The position numbers and the translations under genes are program-made. The notes below the pieces were generated by a model. The model was given only the letters and a program-made list of their open reading frames with translations. It was not told where the DNA came from and ran no database searches. Below are positions 27,269 through 34,350 of a DNA stretch of 64,000 bases, in pieces. The DNA comes from Melghirimyces profundicolus (GTDB taxonomy: Bacteria; Bacillota; Bacilli; Thermoactinomycetales; DSM-45169). Location: the NCBI RefSeq assembly GCF_003054245.1, contig NZ_QBKR01000011.1, forward strand, positions 53,950 through 117,949, in the 5' to 3' direction. Numbering within the stretch: position 1 is the stretch's first letter; each line of letters starts with the position of its first letter.

Positions 27269-27511
27269 TTGAATGAAACCATGACGTCCATCGATGACCA
27301 TCTGAAAAAAGCTTTTGTTCACATTGAAAAGGCGCTTGCCGAAAGCATCCAACAGGTTCTCGACAATGAACGGAAAAAGGATGAAATCGGCAGGAAATGG
27401 GAGGCTTTCATCGGCCAACTTTTCCATTTGATCCGGAAAAAAGGAAAAGAAAACCGGATCAACCTGATGAGTTGGGTTTCTTTCACCCGCTTGCGAAAAT
27501 GGATGATATAG
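27269..27511 (+). CDS. Small basic protein, hypothetical, third gene of the ATPase operon
   Basis: An 80-residue protein starting at TTG 27269, chosen because AGGAGG sits 7 nt upstream; the first internal ATG would lose four residues. The sequence is helical and charged (DDHLKKAFVHIEKALAESIQ, then DNERKKDEIGRKWEAFIGQL) with a basic C-terminus and no membrane segment. The stop codon is 2 nt from repeat copy D, so an insertion may have altered the original end. No family recognised. Confidence 0.55.
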   Translation: MNETMTSIDDHLKKAFVHIEKALAESIQQVLDNERKKDEIGRKWEAFIGQLFHLIRKKGKENRINLMSWVSFTRLRKWMI

Positions 27512-27513
27512 CT

Positions 27514-27705
27514 GGAAGCGTTGTGAAAAAGTGAGCGGCAGCATTTACCCGAAGCCGCTCCGGCTGTACTGACCGAGCACAAGTCTCGCCTGGGGTCGCT
27601 TGTTCCCGGTCTCGCTATGCACTCACAGAGCACAAGTCTCGCCTCGGTCGCTTCTCTCCCCGGTCTCGCTATGCTGTCCTGCAGAGATGGTTGCACTGTC
27701 CGCTT
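27514..27705 (+). repeat. Palindromic repeat, copy D (two core units, right end missing)
   Basis: Left end GGAAGCGTTGTGA and box TTTACCCGAAG are followed by two 54-bp-type units (GAGCACAAGTCTCGCC... at 27574 and 27629). The sequence then enters the start of the nested module, TGCTGTCCTGCAGAGATG, as in copy H. The family right end is absent, so this copy is truncated near 27705. Confidence 0.8.
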
Positions 27706-27882
27706 CATTGTGCGTTGATTGGGAGAGACCGTGATCCCTTCCTTGCCTGTTGCAACCGAGTGCGGTGAAACACGTTCCATCATGCCAATCCAACAGTCTG
27801 GAAATATTTTTAAGTCGATTTGCATCTCCGAATCTGCTATTCTTTTCATTGGTGTGAATTTGTTGGGTGGAGGTGTACGGAG

Positions 27883-28014
27883 ATGCAAAACATCGCAACA
27901 ATCAGCGCACTGATTTCCGCGATTGCTTCCCTGCTGGCAGCGATTGTCTCCGCGGTTCGCCTTTATCTGGAATACCGCAACGGCCAACCAACAGCACTGA
28001 AAGTTGCGGCATAA
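27883..28014 (+). CDS. 43-residue single-helix membrane peptide
   Basis: Translation MQNIATISALISAIASLLAA, then IVSAVRLYLEYRNGQ and a short tail: one hydrophobic helix with a basic, aromatic C-terminal side. GGAGGTG lies 7 nt before the ATG, and a good terminator follows 46 nt after the stop, so it looks like a complete small transcription unit. The layout resembles type I toxin or holin-like peptides, but nothing in the sequence proves this and no antisense RNA promoter was identified. Confidence 0.5.
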   Translation: MQNIATISALISAIASLLAAIVSAVRLYLEYRNGQPTALKVAA

Positions 28015-28060
28015 CAATCCTATACGCTGACAAAAACCACTCTCTTTTAAAATACAACGC

Positions 28061-28090
28061 GAATCCCGGCTTTGGGATTCTTTTTATTTT
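28061..28090 (+). terminator. Rho-independent terminator after the small membrane peptide
   Basis: GAATCCC/GGGATTC stem with a 6-nt loop, followed by TTTTTATTTT. Confidence 0.85.
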
Positions 28091-28104
28091 CGGTTTTATT
28101 TAAG

Positions 28105-28133
28105 TTTACACTTACGTAAGTATGTGGTTAAAT
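28105..28133 (+). promoter_or_regulatory. arsR promoter with palindromic operator in the spacer
   Basis: TTTACA (28105-28110) and TTAAAT (28128-28133) are 17 nt apart. Between them lies the perfect 12-bp palindrome ACTTACGTAAGT (28110-28121), suited to an ArsR-type dimer and implying autorepression. The predicted start of transcription falls at about 28140, on the ATG. Confidence 0.6.
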
Positions 28134-28139
28134 AGAGAT

Positions 28140-28472
28140 ATGTTGGACGAAATCTTACATGCGATTGCCGAACCCCGGCGACGGGAAATCCTCGAATTGA
28201 TCCGCTTCCGGGAGCGGTCCGCCGGGGAGATCGCCGCCTGTTTCGACATCAGCCGTCCCGCCGTTTCCCAGCACCTCCGAGTTCTTGTCGAAGCCGGTCT
28301 GGTTCATGTAAGGAGTGAAGGAACCCGCCGTCTGTACCGGGCCCGCCCGGAAGGGCTCACGGATCTTGAAGCGTATCTGCATCAGTTCTGGCGACACCGC
28401 CTCGATCAATGGAAAGAGGCGGCTGAAACCGAAGAAAGGGGTCGGTTGGATCGTGGAAAAAGAAACGAATGA
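28140..28472 (+). CDS. ArsR/SdpR-family transcriptional repressor
   Basis: Winged-helix repressor of 110 residues: MLDEILHAIAEPRRREILEL, AGEIAACFDISRPAVSQHLR and EGTRRLYRARPEGL are the helix 1, recognition and wing segments. No metal-binding Cys pair is present, so it is probably of the SdpR type rather than a metal sensor. ATG 28140 gives the canonical N-terminus; an ATG 18 nt upstream lies inside the -10 region. The ATG coincides with the expected transcription start, so translation may be leaderless. It overlaps the SRPBCC gene by 20 nt, a common pairing. Confidence 0.85.
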   Translation: MLDEILHAIAEPRRREILELIRFRERSAGEIAACFDISRPAVSQHLRVLVEAGLVHVRSEGTRRLYRARPEGLTDLEAYLHQFWRHRLDQWKEAAETEERGRLDRGKRNE

Positions 28473-28899
28473 GATTGTGCAGGAGGTCTGGATCCAAGCC
28501 CGCCCGGAAACCGTGTTCTCCTTTTACACGGATCCGGAGAAAATGAAGAGGTGGATGGGAATCGAGGTGGAACTGGACCCCCGTCCCGGCGGCATCTATC
28601 GGGTGAATGTGGACGGAAAGCACATCGAATCGGGAGAGTTCACGGAAGTCCTTCCCCCTTCCCGCATTGTGCATGCCTTCGGATGGGAAGAGGGGAATCT
28701 CCTTCCGGCGGGATCCAGCCGGGTGGAGATCACCTTTACTCCGGAAGGGGACGGAACGCGGGTCCGCGTTCGTCAAACCGGATTGCCGAAAAGCCTCCGC
28801 AAGGATCACGAGGAGGGATGGAAGCACTATCTTCCCCGTTTGACCGCCGTGGCTGAAGGCAGGGACCCCGGAAGGGATCCCTGGGCGGAAGGGGCATGA
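28453..28899 (+). CDS. SRPBCC/AHSA1-family protein
   Basis: Hydrophobic-pocket START/AHSA1-like domain of 148 residues: VWIQARPETVFSFYTDPEKM, GGIYRVNVDGKHIESGEFTE, PPSRIVHAFGWEEG, and a C-terminal EEGWKHYLPRLTAVAEG. Such proteins are often encoded right after an SdpR-type repressor and bind small hydrophobic ligands; substrate unknown. It starts at GTG 28453 inside the end of the arsR gene, indicating coupled translation. The frame stays open upstream but enters the regulator gene. Confidence 0.85.
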   Translation: MEKETNEIVQEVWIQARPETVFSFYTDPEKMKRWMGIEVELDPRPGGIYRVNVDGKHIESGEFTEVLPPSRIVHAFGWEEGNLLPAGSSRVEITFTPEGDGTRVRVRQTGLPKSLRKDHEEGWKHYLPRLTAVAEGRDPGRDPWAEGA

Positions 28900-28910
28900 T
28901 GTTGTTCTTC

Positions 28911-28946
28911 AAGAGAGGGAACCCCGCTTCCCTCTCTTCTTTTTTT
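28911..28946 (+). terminator. Rho-independent terminator after the SRPBCC gene
   Basis: AAGAGAGGGAA/TTCCCTCTCTT stem with a 6-nt loop, followed by CTTTTTTT. Confidence 0.88.
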
Positions 28947-28948
28947 AC

Positions 28949-28976
28949 AAAAAAACACCCGGTTCTTCACCGGGTG
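28949..28976 (-). terminator. Minus-strand terminator downstream of the PTS operon
   Basis: CACCCGG/CCGGGTG stem with a 7-nt loop, followed on the minus strand by TTTTTTTGT. A second terminator at 29030-29050 lies closer to the PTS genes, so this one is either a backup or ends a separate short RNA. Confidence 0.75.
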
Positions 28977-29029
28977 GAGGAGCAAGTGCGGTTTGGTGAG
29001 TCCAATGGCGGTTCAGACCCATAGTCAAG

Positions 29030-29050
29030 AAAAAGTCCGCCCACGGGCGG
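29030..29050 (-). terminator. Weaker terminator nearest to the PTS operon
   Basis: CCGCC/GGCGG with a 4-nt loop, followed on the minus strand by ACTTTTTCTT, 65 nt after the EIIA stop codon. Confidence 0.6.
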
Positions 29051-29086
29051 GTAAAAGCCTGTGGCTGTTTCCATTATAATCTCTTT

Positions 29087-29100
29087 CGGAAGCGCTTACA
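29087..29100 (-). promoter_or_regulatory. cre-like site at the 3' end of the PTS operon
   Basis: Minus-strand TGTAAGCGCTTCCG fits the CcpA consensus TGNAANCGNNNNCN. It lies 15 nt after the EIIA stop, not at a promoter, so its use is doubtful. A TATAAT-like box is nearby at 29073-29080. Confidence 0.4.
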
Positions 29101-29114
29101 TCCGGTAGTTTTTG

Positions 29115-29582
29115 TCATTTCCGTCCTGGTTCCATGGATTCGATCAGTGCTTTCACTTTTTTCCGGTCCTCGGCTTCCAACAATGCCTGACGGAAGGTGT
29201 CATCGATCAGCCGCCGGGAAAGAGCCTGCAGGATGCGGAGATGTTCCTCCCCCGCCTGTTCTTCGGGAACGGCGATCATAAACACCAAGCGGGCAGGTTC
29301 ACCATCCATGCTGTCCCACTCCACTCCGGATGGCTTCCGTCCGAAGACCACCCGGGGCTCTCGTACACCGGCCGATTTACCGTGGGGAATCGCGATACCG
29401 AAGCCGATCCCGGTGCTCCCATGTTCCTCCCGGGCGTAAAGATCCCGCTTGAACTGATCCCGGTCGGACAAAACCCCTGTTTTGTCCAGACGGTCCAGCA
29501 GTTCCTCCATCACTTCGTCGCGACTGCTCCCATTCAGTTCCAGCACCATCAAATCTTCGGTCAGAAGATCGGAGAGTTTCAT
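29115..29582 (-). CDS. PTS fructose-type EIIA component
   Basis: Phosphocarrier domain of 155 residues from the fructose/mannitol (EIIA-2) family: accepts phosphate from P-His-HPr and passes it to EIIB. The active-site His is in FGIAIPHGKSAGV near residue 65; the second conserved region is FMIAVPEEQAGEEHLRILQALS. It is a free-standing protein, last in the operon and 13 nt after EIIBC. The sugar is not certain; fructose or a related hexose or mannosylglycerate are possible. Confidence 0.9.
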   Translation of the reverse strand: MKLSDLLTEDLMVLELNGSSRDEVMEELLDRLDKTGVLSDRDQFKRDLYAREEHGSTGIGFGIAIPHGKSAGVREPRVVFGRKPSGVEWDSMDGEPARLVFMIAVPEEQAGEEHLRILQALSRRLIDDTFRQALLEAEDRKKVKALIESMEPGRK

Positions 29583-29595
29583 GCGGATTCACTCC

Positions 29596-31017
29596 TTATT
29601 TCGTTTGTACGGGTTTTTTAAGCACATTGACCAAAAGTGCGGTGACAACGGTGCCCGCGGCGATGGCGACAAAGAACATGGGGACGTTGCCCACGGCCTG
29701 GACTGCGGCGACGATGGGCCCTCCGTGAGGGACATTGTCGGTTACCCCCGACAGCATGGCTACCGTCGCGGCGGTCATGGAACCCGCCATAATCCCCGGA
29801 ATGACGCGGAGCGGGTCTCCCGCGGCAAAAGGAATCGCCCCTTCCGTGATGCCGACGAATCCCATCGCCAGGGCGGCTTTCCCCGCCTCCTGTTCTTCCG
29901 GCTGGTATTTGCTCCGGGCCAGAAGCGAGGCCAATCCCATTCCAAGGGGAGGTGTGCAGATGGCTGCGGCGATGGCTCCCATGATGAAGGTCTGACCTTC
30001 AGCGATCATGGCGGCGCCGAAAAGAAAAGCCACTTTGTTAACCGGCCCCCCCATGTCAAAGGCAATCATGGCACCGAGGATCAAAGCCAAAAGTACTTTG
30101 CTGGAACCCTGCATCCCTTGCAGGAATTGGGTCAACCCTTCCATCAGGGAAGCGATGGGGGCACCCAGCACGAAGATGAACAACAGACCCACCAAGATGG
30201 ATGCCGCCAGCGGAATCACCAGAATCGGCATAATCGGCTGCAGGACCCGGGGCACAGGAAGAGACTTGATCCATCGGGCGATATACCCGGCGATAAAACC
30301 GGCCAGGATTCCTCCGATGAAACCAGCCCCCGCTTCGGAACCGTAAAAGCTTCCGTCGGCAGCGATATAACCTCCGATCATCCCGGGAGCCAGACCCGGC
30401 CGGTCCGCGATGCTGACGGCAATAAACCCGGCCAAAATCGGAACCATGAAGGTGAAAGCGGCTTCACCCACTTTCAGAATCGGGGCCCAGAAAGAGTGGT
30501 CAGGCACCACCAGTCCCTTGGCCCCGGGTTCCCCTCCCAACCCGAGGGAAAGCGCGATCAACAATCCCCCGACGACCACAAAGGGAATCATGTACGAAAC
30601 CCCGTTCATCAGGGAGCGATAAACCGGGTTCTGCGCCCGTCCCTTCTTGTGGATACGGATCGTCTGGGATATGCCGGGCTTTTCACTGTCTTCCTTCCGG
30701 GAGCGGTGGACGGAAACATCTCCGCTCTCGAATCGCCGGATCAATTCCCCGGGTTTGTGAATGGCATCGGAGACGGCGCATGTCAGCACCCGTTTCCCCT
30801 CAAAGCGGTCCATTTCGATGCTTTTGTCCACCGCGAGAATGATCCCGTCGGCGGTTTCGATTTCTTCTTCGGTCAATACGTTTTCCGCCCCGATCGAGCC
30901 CTGGGTTTCCACCTTGATGTCGATCCCCGCTTCTTCTGCAGCTTTGGCCAGCTTTTCAGCGGCCATGTAGGTGTGGGCAATCCCGTTGGGGCAGGAAGTG
31001 ACGGCCAGGAGTTTCAT
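29596..31017 (-). CDS. PTS fructose-type EIIBC permease
   Basis: Imports and phosphorylates the sugar. The 473 residues comprise an EIIB domain (1-100) with the phosphorylated Cys in AVTSCPNGIAHTYMAAE, a linker, and a membrane EIIC domain from about 120 onward with some nine helices and the conserved GITEGAIPFAAGDPLRVIPG. ATG 31017 gives the usual EIIB N-terminus; ATG 31023 is equally possible by ribosome-site spacing. The IIA domain is separate, as in FrwB/FruA-type split systems. Lies between the PRD regulator and EIIA. Confidence 0.9.
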   Translation of the reverse strand: MKLLAVTSCPNGIAHTYMAAEKLAKAAEEAGIDIKVETQGSIGAENVLTEEEIETADGIILAVDKSIEMDRFEGKRVLTCAVSDAIHKPGELIRRFESGDVSVHRSRKEDSEKPGISQTIRIHKKGRAQNPVYRSLMNGVSYMIPFVVVGGLLIALSLGLGGEPGAKGLVVPDHSFWAPILKVGEAAFTFMVPILAGFIAVSIADRPGLAPGMIGGYIAADGSFYGSEAGAGFIGGILAGFIAGYIARWIKSLPVPRVLQPIMPILVIPLAASILVGLLFIFVLGAPIASLMEGLTQFLQGMQGSSKVLLALILGAMIAFDMGGPVNKVAFLFGAAMIAEGQTFIMGAIAAAICTPPLGMGLASLLARSKYQPEEQEAGKAALAMGFVGITEGAIPFAAGDPLRVIPGIMAGSMTAATVAMLSGVTDNVPHGGPIVAAVQAVGNVPMFFVAIAAGTVVTALLVNVLKKPVQTK

Positions 31018-31048
31018 GTTCATCCCCTCTCCCTGTTATTTCTTTATA

Positions 31049-32995
31049 TTACAGATATCCTCGCCAATCGCGGGGGTCCTTTTCGTTGATGATCGCTTCC
31101 AGCGTTTCCGGGTCCCCGGCAAGCCGGACCATCTCCCGAAACAGAGAACGGTTTCGGTCCCGCTCCTCCGGGTCGAGGGCCAGGAGAAAGATCAGGCGGA
31201 CAGACTCACCGTCCCAGTTCACGGGCTCCTGGATCGCAGCGGCGGCCACTCCGGATTTCAGGACGTGATCCGGTGCGCCGTGGGGGATGGCCACCCCGTT
31301 CCCGATGGTGGTCGGGGCAAATCGTTCTCTTTCGAGAACACTTTCGAGATAACCTGCCCGCACGGCTCCGATCCTCTCCAATCGTTCCGTCAGTCGGTAC
31401 AGGAGATTCTCCCGGTTTTTCTCCCGTACGAGACGAAGACACCCCTTCGGGTCCAACAAACTTCTCAAAACCGGAAAGCGCTCTTTCGTCTCCGCCCCCT
31501 CTCCGACCAGGTTCCCCTGGAGGAGTCGGTGCAGCTGTTCCCGCTCCCCCCTGTGAAAGAGAGGGGTGACCTGAAGCAAAGGAACCGGGGACTGTTCCAG
31601 GGGAACCGTGGAGAGAAGCAAATCGGGCCGGTGTTTTCGAACGGCCTGCCCCACTTCCCGGGCTGCCACCGTCGCCGCCACCCGCAGCTCCGGAAAGAAC
31701 CGCTCCAGCTTGGCTTCCAGCAGGCGGGCCGTTCCTTCCCCGCTGGAACAGACAATCAGGACGCTCTTTCTCTCCGGCAACCGGCGGAGGCGTTCCACGG
31801 CTGCCTGAAAGTGGAGAACCAGATATCCCACTTCCTCCGGTCCGAAGCGAACCCCCTTCTCAGCCAACTCCGGAAGCAATCCTGACAGGGTTTCATACAT
31901 GTAAGGGTAGCTTCTTCGGATCTCCTCAAGAAGGGGGTTGTCCACCCGGAGACCGTGGCGCATCCGGTTCAAGGCTGAATGAAGGTGAAGGGAAAGACCC
32001 GAAAGAAGGGGTTCGTCCCCTTCCAAGGGCAGATGAAGGGCCCGCCCCATCCGGGAAATGAGGAACAGAGCGGTCTGCCGGGCTTCCGGATCCATTTCCC
32101 CGAGGACTCTTTGGATTTCCCCGCCGGTGTCGGATCCCAGGTGACGAACCCGGGAACCCAGGATATGCATGGTGATATATCCGATTTCCGCTTCGGGAAA
32201 CCGCAGGGAGAAGCGCCGTTCCAGTGCCCCGGCCAAACGGGCCGCTGTCCGGTATTCGGGGCGCGCGGCCAGCTCCTGATGTTCCTCTTCCGGCATCCGG
32301 ATGGTTTGCCCCTGACGGATCCGGCGAAGGGCGATGGCCAGGTGATAAACCAGATTGGTGAACCCCTCATCCGTAAAGGAGTAGGGTAACGTGTTTTCCA
32401 ACCGGCGAACTTCCTCCCGGATCACCGGAAGCTCCCCTGCCAGATCTGACAAAAGATCTTCCCCCCTCCGGCCTTCCTCCTCTCTGAGTCTGGAAAAGGC
32501 GATTCGTCGTTCCTTTTCCTCCCCTTCCACTTTCACCCCCCAGTTGGGACGGCGCACCAGGGTCAATCCCCCGGAACGGAGCCAGGACTCCACCCAGTCG
32601 AGATCGGAGTGCACGGAAGACCGGCTGACAAACAGTTTCCGGGAAAGTTCCCTTGTGGTGAGCGGCCGGTCCGCTTCCAAAAGGATCCGGAGCAGCTTCC
32701 GCCTCCTCCCGTCGGGATCCTCCCGATCGGACCCGAGTTCCCACCCCTCCCTCTCCAGACGACCGGCAAGGGTCTCCCGCTCTCCCTGGGCCCCTTCCAC
32801 GATGACCCCCACTCCCGGTCTGCCGGATAAGTTCAAACCGGTTTCGACCTGGATCCACTCTTTCAGTCGAGCGAGATCGTTCCGTACCGTTCTTTCGGAA
32901 CAACCGAGCCTTTCCGCCAACTCCGCCGATGTAAGCGGACGGTCAGCCCGGAGCAGGAAACGGAGCAATCGGTTTTTTCGTTCATTCAGTGACAT
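31049..32995 (-). CDS. PRD-containing PTS transcriptional activator (MtlR/LicR/ManR type)
   Basis: 648-residue activator. It has two N-terminal winged helices (ADRPLTSAELAERLGCSERT and ADRPLTTRELSRKLFVSRSS), two PRD modules with conserved His (LVYHLAIAL, YITMHILG; SLHLHSALNR, LVLHFQAA), an EIIB-like segment (VLIVCSSGEGTARLLEAKLE, around 415-435) and a C-terminal EIIA domain (VAIPHGAPDH). Phosphorylation of the PRDs by HPr and the EII proteins would link activation to sugar uptake. It is first in the operon with EIIBC and EIIA; a cre-like palindrome lies 30 nt upstream of its ATG. Confidence 0.9.
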   Translation of the reverse strand: MSLNERKNRLLRFLLRADRPLTSAELAERLGCSERTVRNDLARLKEWIQVETGLNLSGRPGVGVIVEGAQGERETLAGRLEREGWELGSDREDPDGRRRKLLRILLEADRPLTTRELSRKLFVSRSSVHSDLDWVESWLRSGGLTLVRRPNWGVKVEGEEKERRIAFSRLREEEGRRGEDLLSDLAGELPVIREEVRRLENTLPYSFTDEGFTNLVYHLAIALRRIRQGQTIRMPEEEHQELAARPEYRTAARLAGALERRFSLRFPEAEIGYITMHILGSRVRHLGSDTGGEIQRVLGEMDPEARQTALFLISRMGRALHLPLEGDEPLLSGLSLHLHSALNRMRHGLRVDNPLLEEIRRSYPYMYETLSGLLPELAEKGVRFGPEEVGYLVLHFQAAVERLRRLPERKSVLIVCSSGEGTARLLEAKLERFFPELRVAATVAAREVGQAVRKHRPDLLLSTVPLEQSPVPLLQVTPLFHRGEREQLHRLLQGNLVGEGAETKERFPVLRSLLDPKGCLRLVREKNRENLLYRLTERLERIGAVRAGYLESVLERERFAPTTIGNGVAIPHGAPDHVLKSGVAAAAIQEPVNWDGESVRLIFLLALDPEERDRNRSLFREMVRLAGDPETLEAIINEKDPRDWRGYL

Positions 32996-33024
32996 TTTCC
33001 ATCACCACCGGTGGCGGGAAAACC

Positions 33025-33038
33025 CGAAAGCGCTTTCC
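33025..33038 (-). promoter_or_regulatory. cre-like palindrome upstream of the PTS regulator
   Basis: CGAAAGCGCTTTCC has the palindromic AAAGCGCTTT centre of strong CcpA sites and differs from TGNAANCGNNNNCA at the first and last bases. It is 30 nt before the regulator start codon, so bound CcpA would block transcription of the whole PTS operon. Confidence 0.5.
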
Positions 33039-33240
33039 CGATATCAGATTAACACGGAAATTTCCGGTCATCGTCCAAATCCTTTACCGCAACCTCCGGC
33101 AAAGGATTGAACAGTTTCATTGGTTCCCGAACCAAAAGGCGCAGACGGTGACCATCCGGCCAGTCCCCGGCCAGATGCCTTTCCGCCCTGTCCACCCTTG
33201 AATAATCTGGGAGTGAAAACCTCAGAAAGGAGGACAGCCG

Positions 33241-33420
33241 ATGTTGACGTTTTCTGTTCCACGCTCCGGCTTTGCCGGAGGACTTCGGGGTTTGGCCGGA
33301 ATGATCGGCGGACTCCGCCGCTACCTTCCGAAGCTGATGGGGATGTGGGGAAAGTTACGTTCCTTCTGGTCGCTGCTGGGGCCTTTTCGTTCCATCATGA
33401 AAGGCCTCCTCGCCAGGTGA
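33241..33420 (+). CDS. 59-residue cationic, glycine-rich amphipathic peptide
   Basis: Translation: MLTFSVPRSGFAGGLRGLAG, MIGGLRRYLPKLMGMWGKLR, SFWSLLGPFRSIMKGLLAR. It contains ten Arg/Lys, no Asp or Glu, and two Trp, and can form amphipathic helices. AAAGGAGG lies 7 nt before the ATG, and an unusually strong terminator starts at the stop codon, so it is a complete small gene. No signal peptide or double-glycine leader is evident. It resembles leaderless bacteriocins or basic spore peptides in composition only; function unknown. Confidence 0.62.
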   Translation: MLTFSVPRSGFAGGLRGLAGMIGGLRRYLPKLMGMWGKLRSFWSLLGPFRSIMKGLLAR

Positions 33421-33459
33421 ACCAACAAAAGCCGGCCCCGAAGGCCGGCTTTTGTTGGT
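33421..33459. terminator. Strong bidirectional terminator
   Basis: ACCAACAAAAGCCGGCC and its inverse form a perfect 17-bp stem with a 5-nt loop; the A/T-rich stem end supplies a T-run in both directions. It separates the convergent basic-peptide and DUF302 genes. Confidence 0.9.
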
Positions 33460-33489
33460 TCAGGTCCCTGTCGGGAACCCCGACTGCTT

Positions 33490-33879
33490 TTACTTGGCTT
33501 CATCGATCGCCTGGACCATGGTTCGCTCCACGTCCTCTGCAAGAGCTTGCAGTCGCTCATCTTCGGTCATGGCCATCAGGGTGGTCGGACGGAGCAGGCC
33601 GATGTGGGTTTTCAGCGTCTCGTCACTGCGATAGACGACGATTTTGCAGGGGAGAAAATAGCCGCCCTTCTGGTTGCGGGTCAGTACTTTTTTTGCGACA
33701 TCCGGATTGCAAACCTCCAGCACGCGGAAGTCCTGTTCCAGGGCGATGCCTTTTTCCATCAGCTTTGTGGGAATATCCAGTTTCCAAAGGACCCCGAACT
33801 TGTGATTGGAGAGCGTCTGTTCCAGTGCCCGGATCGCTTCGTCCACGGTTTTGTTCGTCACCACGGTATAATCGAACAT
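33490..33879 (-). CDS. DUF302 domain protein
   Basis: 129 residues. The layout follows DUF302: TVVTNKTVDEAIRALEQTLS at the N-terminus, GVLWKLDIPTKLMEKG, then FRVLEVCNPDVAKKVL and GGYFLPCKIVVYR, with a Cys in each of the last two motifs as in many members. The function of the family is unknown; some members are linked to redox or metal stress. ATG 33879 has AAAGGGGG 9 nt upstream; the longer open frame is not needed. No signal peptide; single gene. Confidence 0.85.
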   Translation of the reverse strand: MFDYTVVTNKTVDEAIRALEQTLSNHKFGVLWKLDIPTKLMEKGIALEQDFRVLEVCNPDVAKKVLTRNQKGGYFLPCKIVVYRSDETLKTHIGLLRPTTLMAMTEDERLQALAEDVERTMVQAIDEAK

Positions 33880-34058
33880 ACGAGAATGCCCCCTTTCTGA
33901 GTCTTCGGACACAAAGTTATTTTACACCAATCCGCCCCTTTTTTGGGGGGGCAGCGGCCGGATCCGCCTTGTCCCCGGGACCCGGCCACCCTTGACAAGG
34001 GCCGCGGACGCCGGGATCGGGTTTTCGCTTATAAAAATCGCCGTGAAGCCACGGCTTT

Positions 34059-34178
34059 AGAAGCGTTGTGAAAAAGTGAACGGCAGCATTTACCCAAAGC
34101 CGCTCCGGCTGCACTCAACACAAGTCTCGCCTGGGTCGATTGCGCTCCCCGGTCTCGCTATGCACTCACAGAGCACAT
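34059..34178 (+). repeat. Palindromic repeat, copy E (one core unit, right end missing)
   Basis: AGAAGCGTTGTGA at 34059, then GTGAACGGCAGC, TTTACCCAAAG and one core unit ending CTCACAGAGCACA. After 34178 the sequence is unrelated, so the right end is lost. It lies between the DUF302 gene start and the uvrA stop. Confidence 0.8.
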
Positions 34179-34350
34179 ACGCCGGAAATCAGTCCCCAGC
34201 TACTTTTGACGATTTCCAGACCCATCTTGGTCGTGGGATAAGTCGACCTGGGTGTGGAGTACTTTGCGATCACGTCCGATCAAGAATTTTCCCCGGCCAT
34301 GTGCTTGTTGGAGAAAGGGCGCGGGGGTGCTTCAGCCTTGTGAAAGCAAG
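34179..34350. other. Intergenic remainder between repeat copy E and uvrA
   Basis: 172 bases without a supported gene. I see no clear terminator for uvrA here and no promoter; the short open frames lack ribosome sites. Confidence 0.5.
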
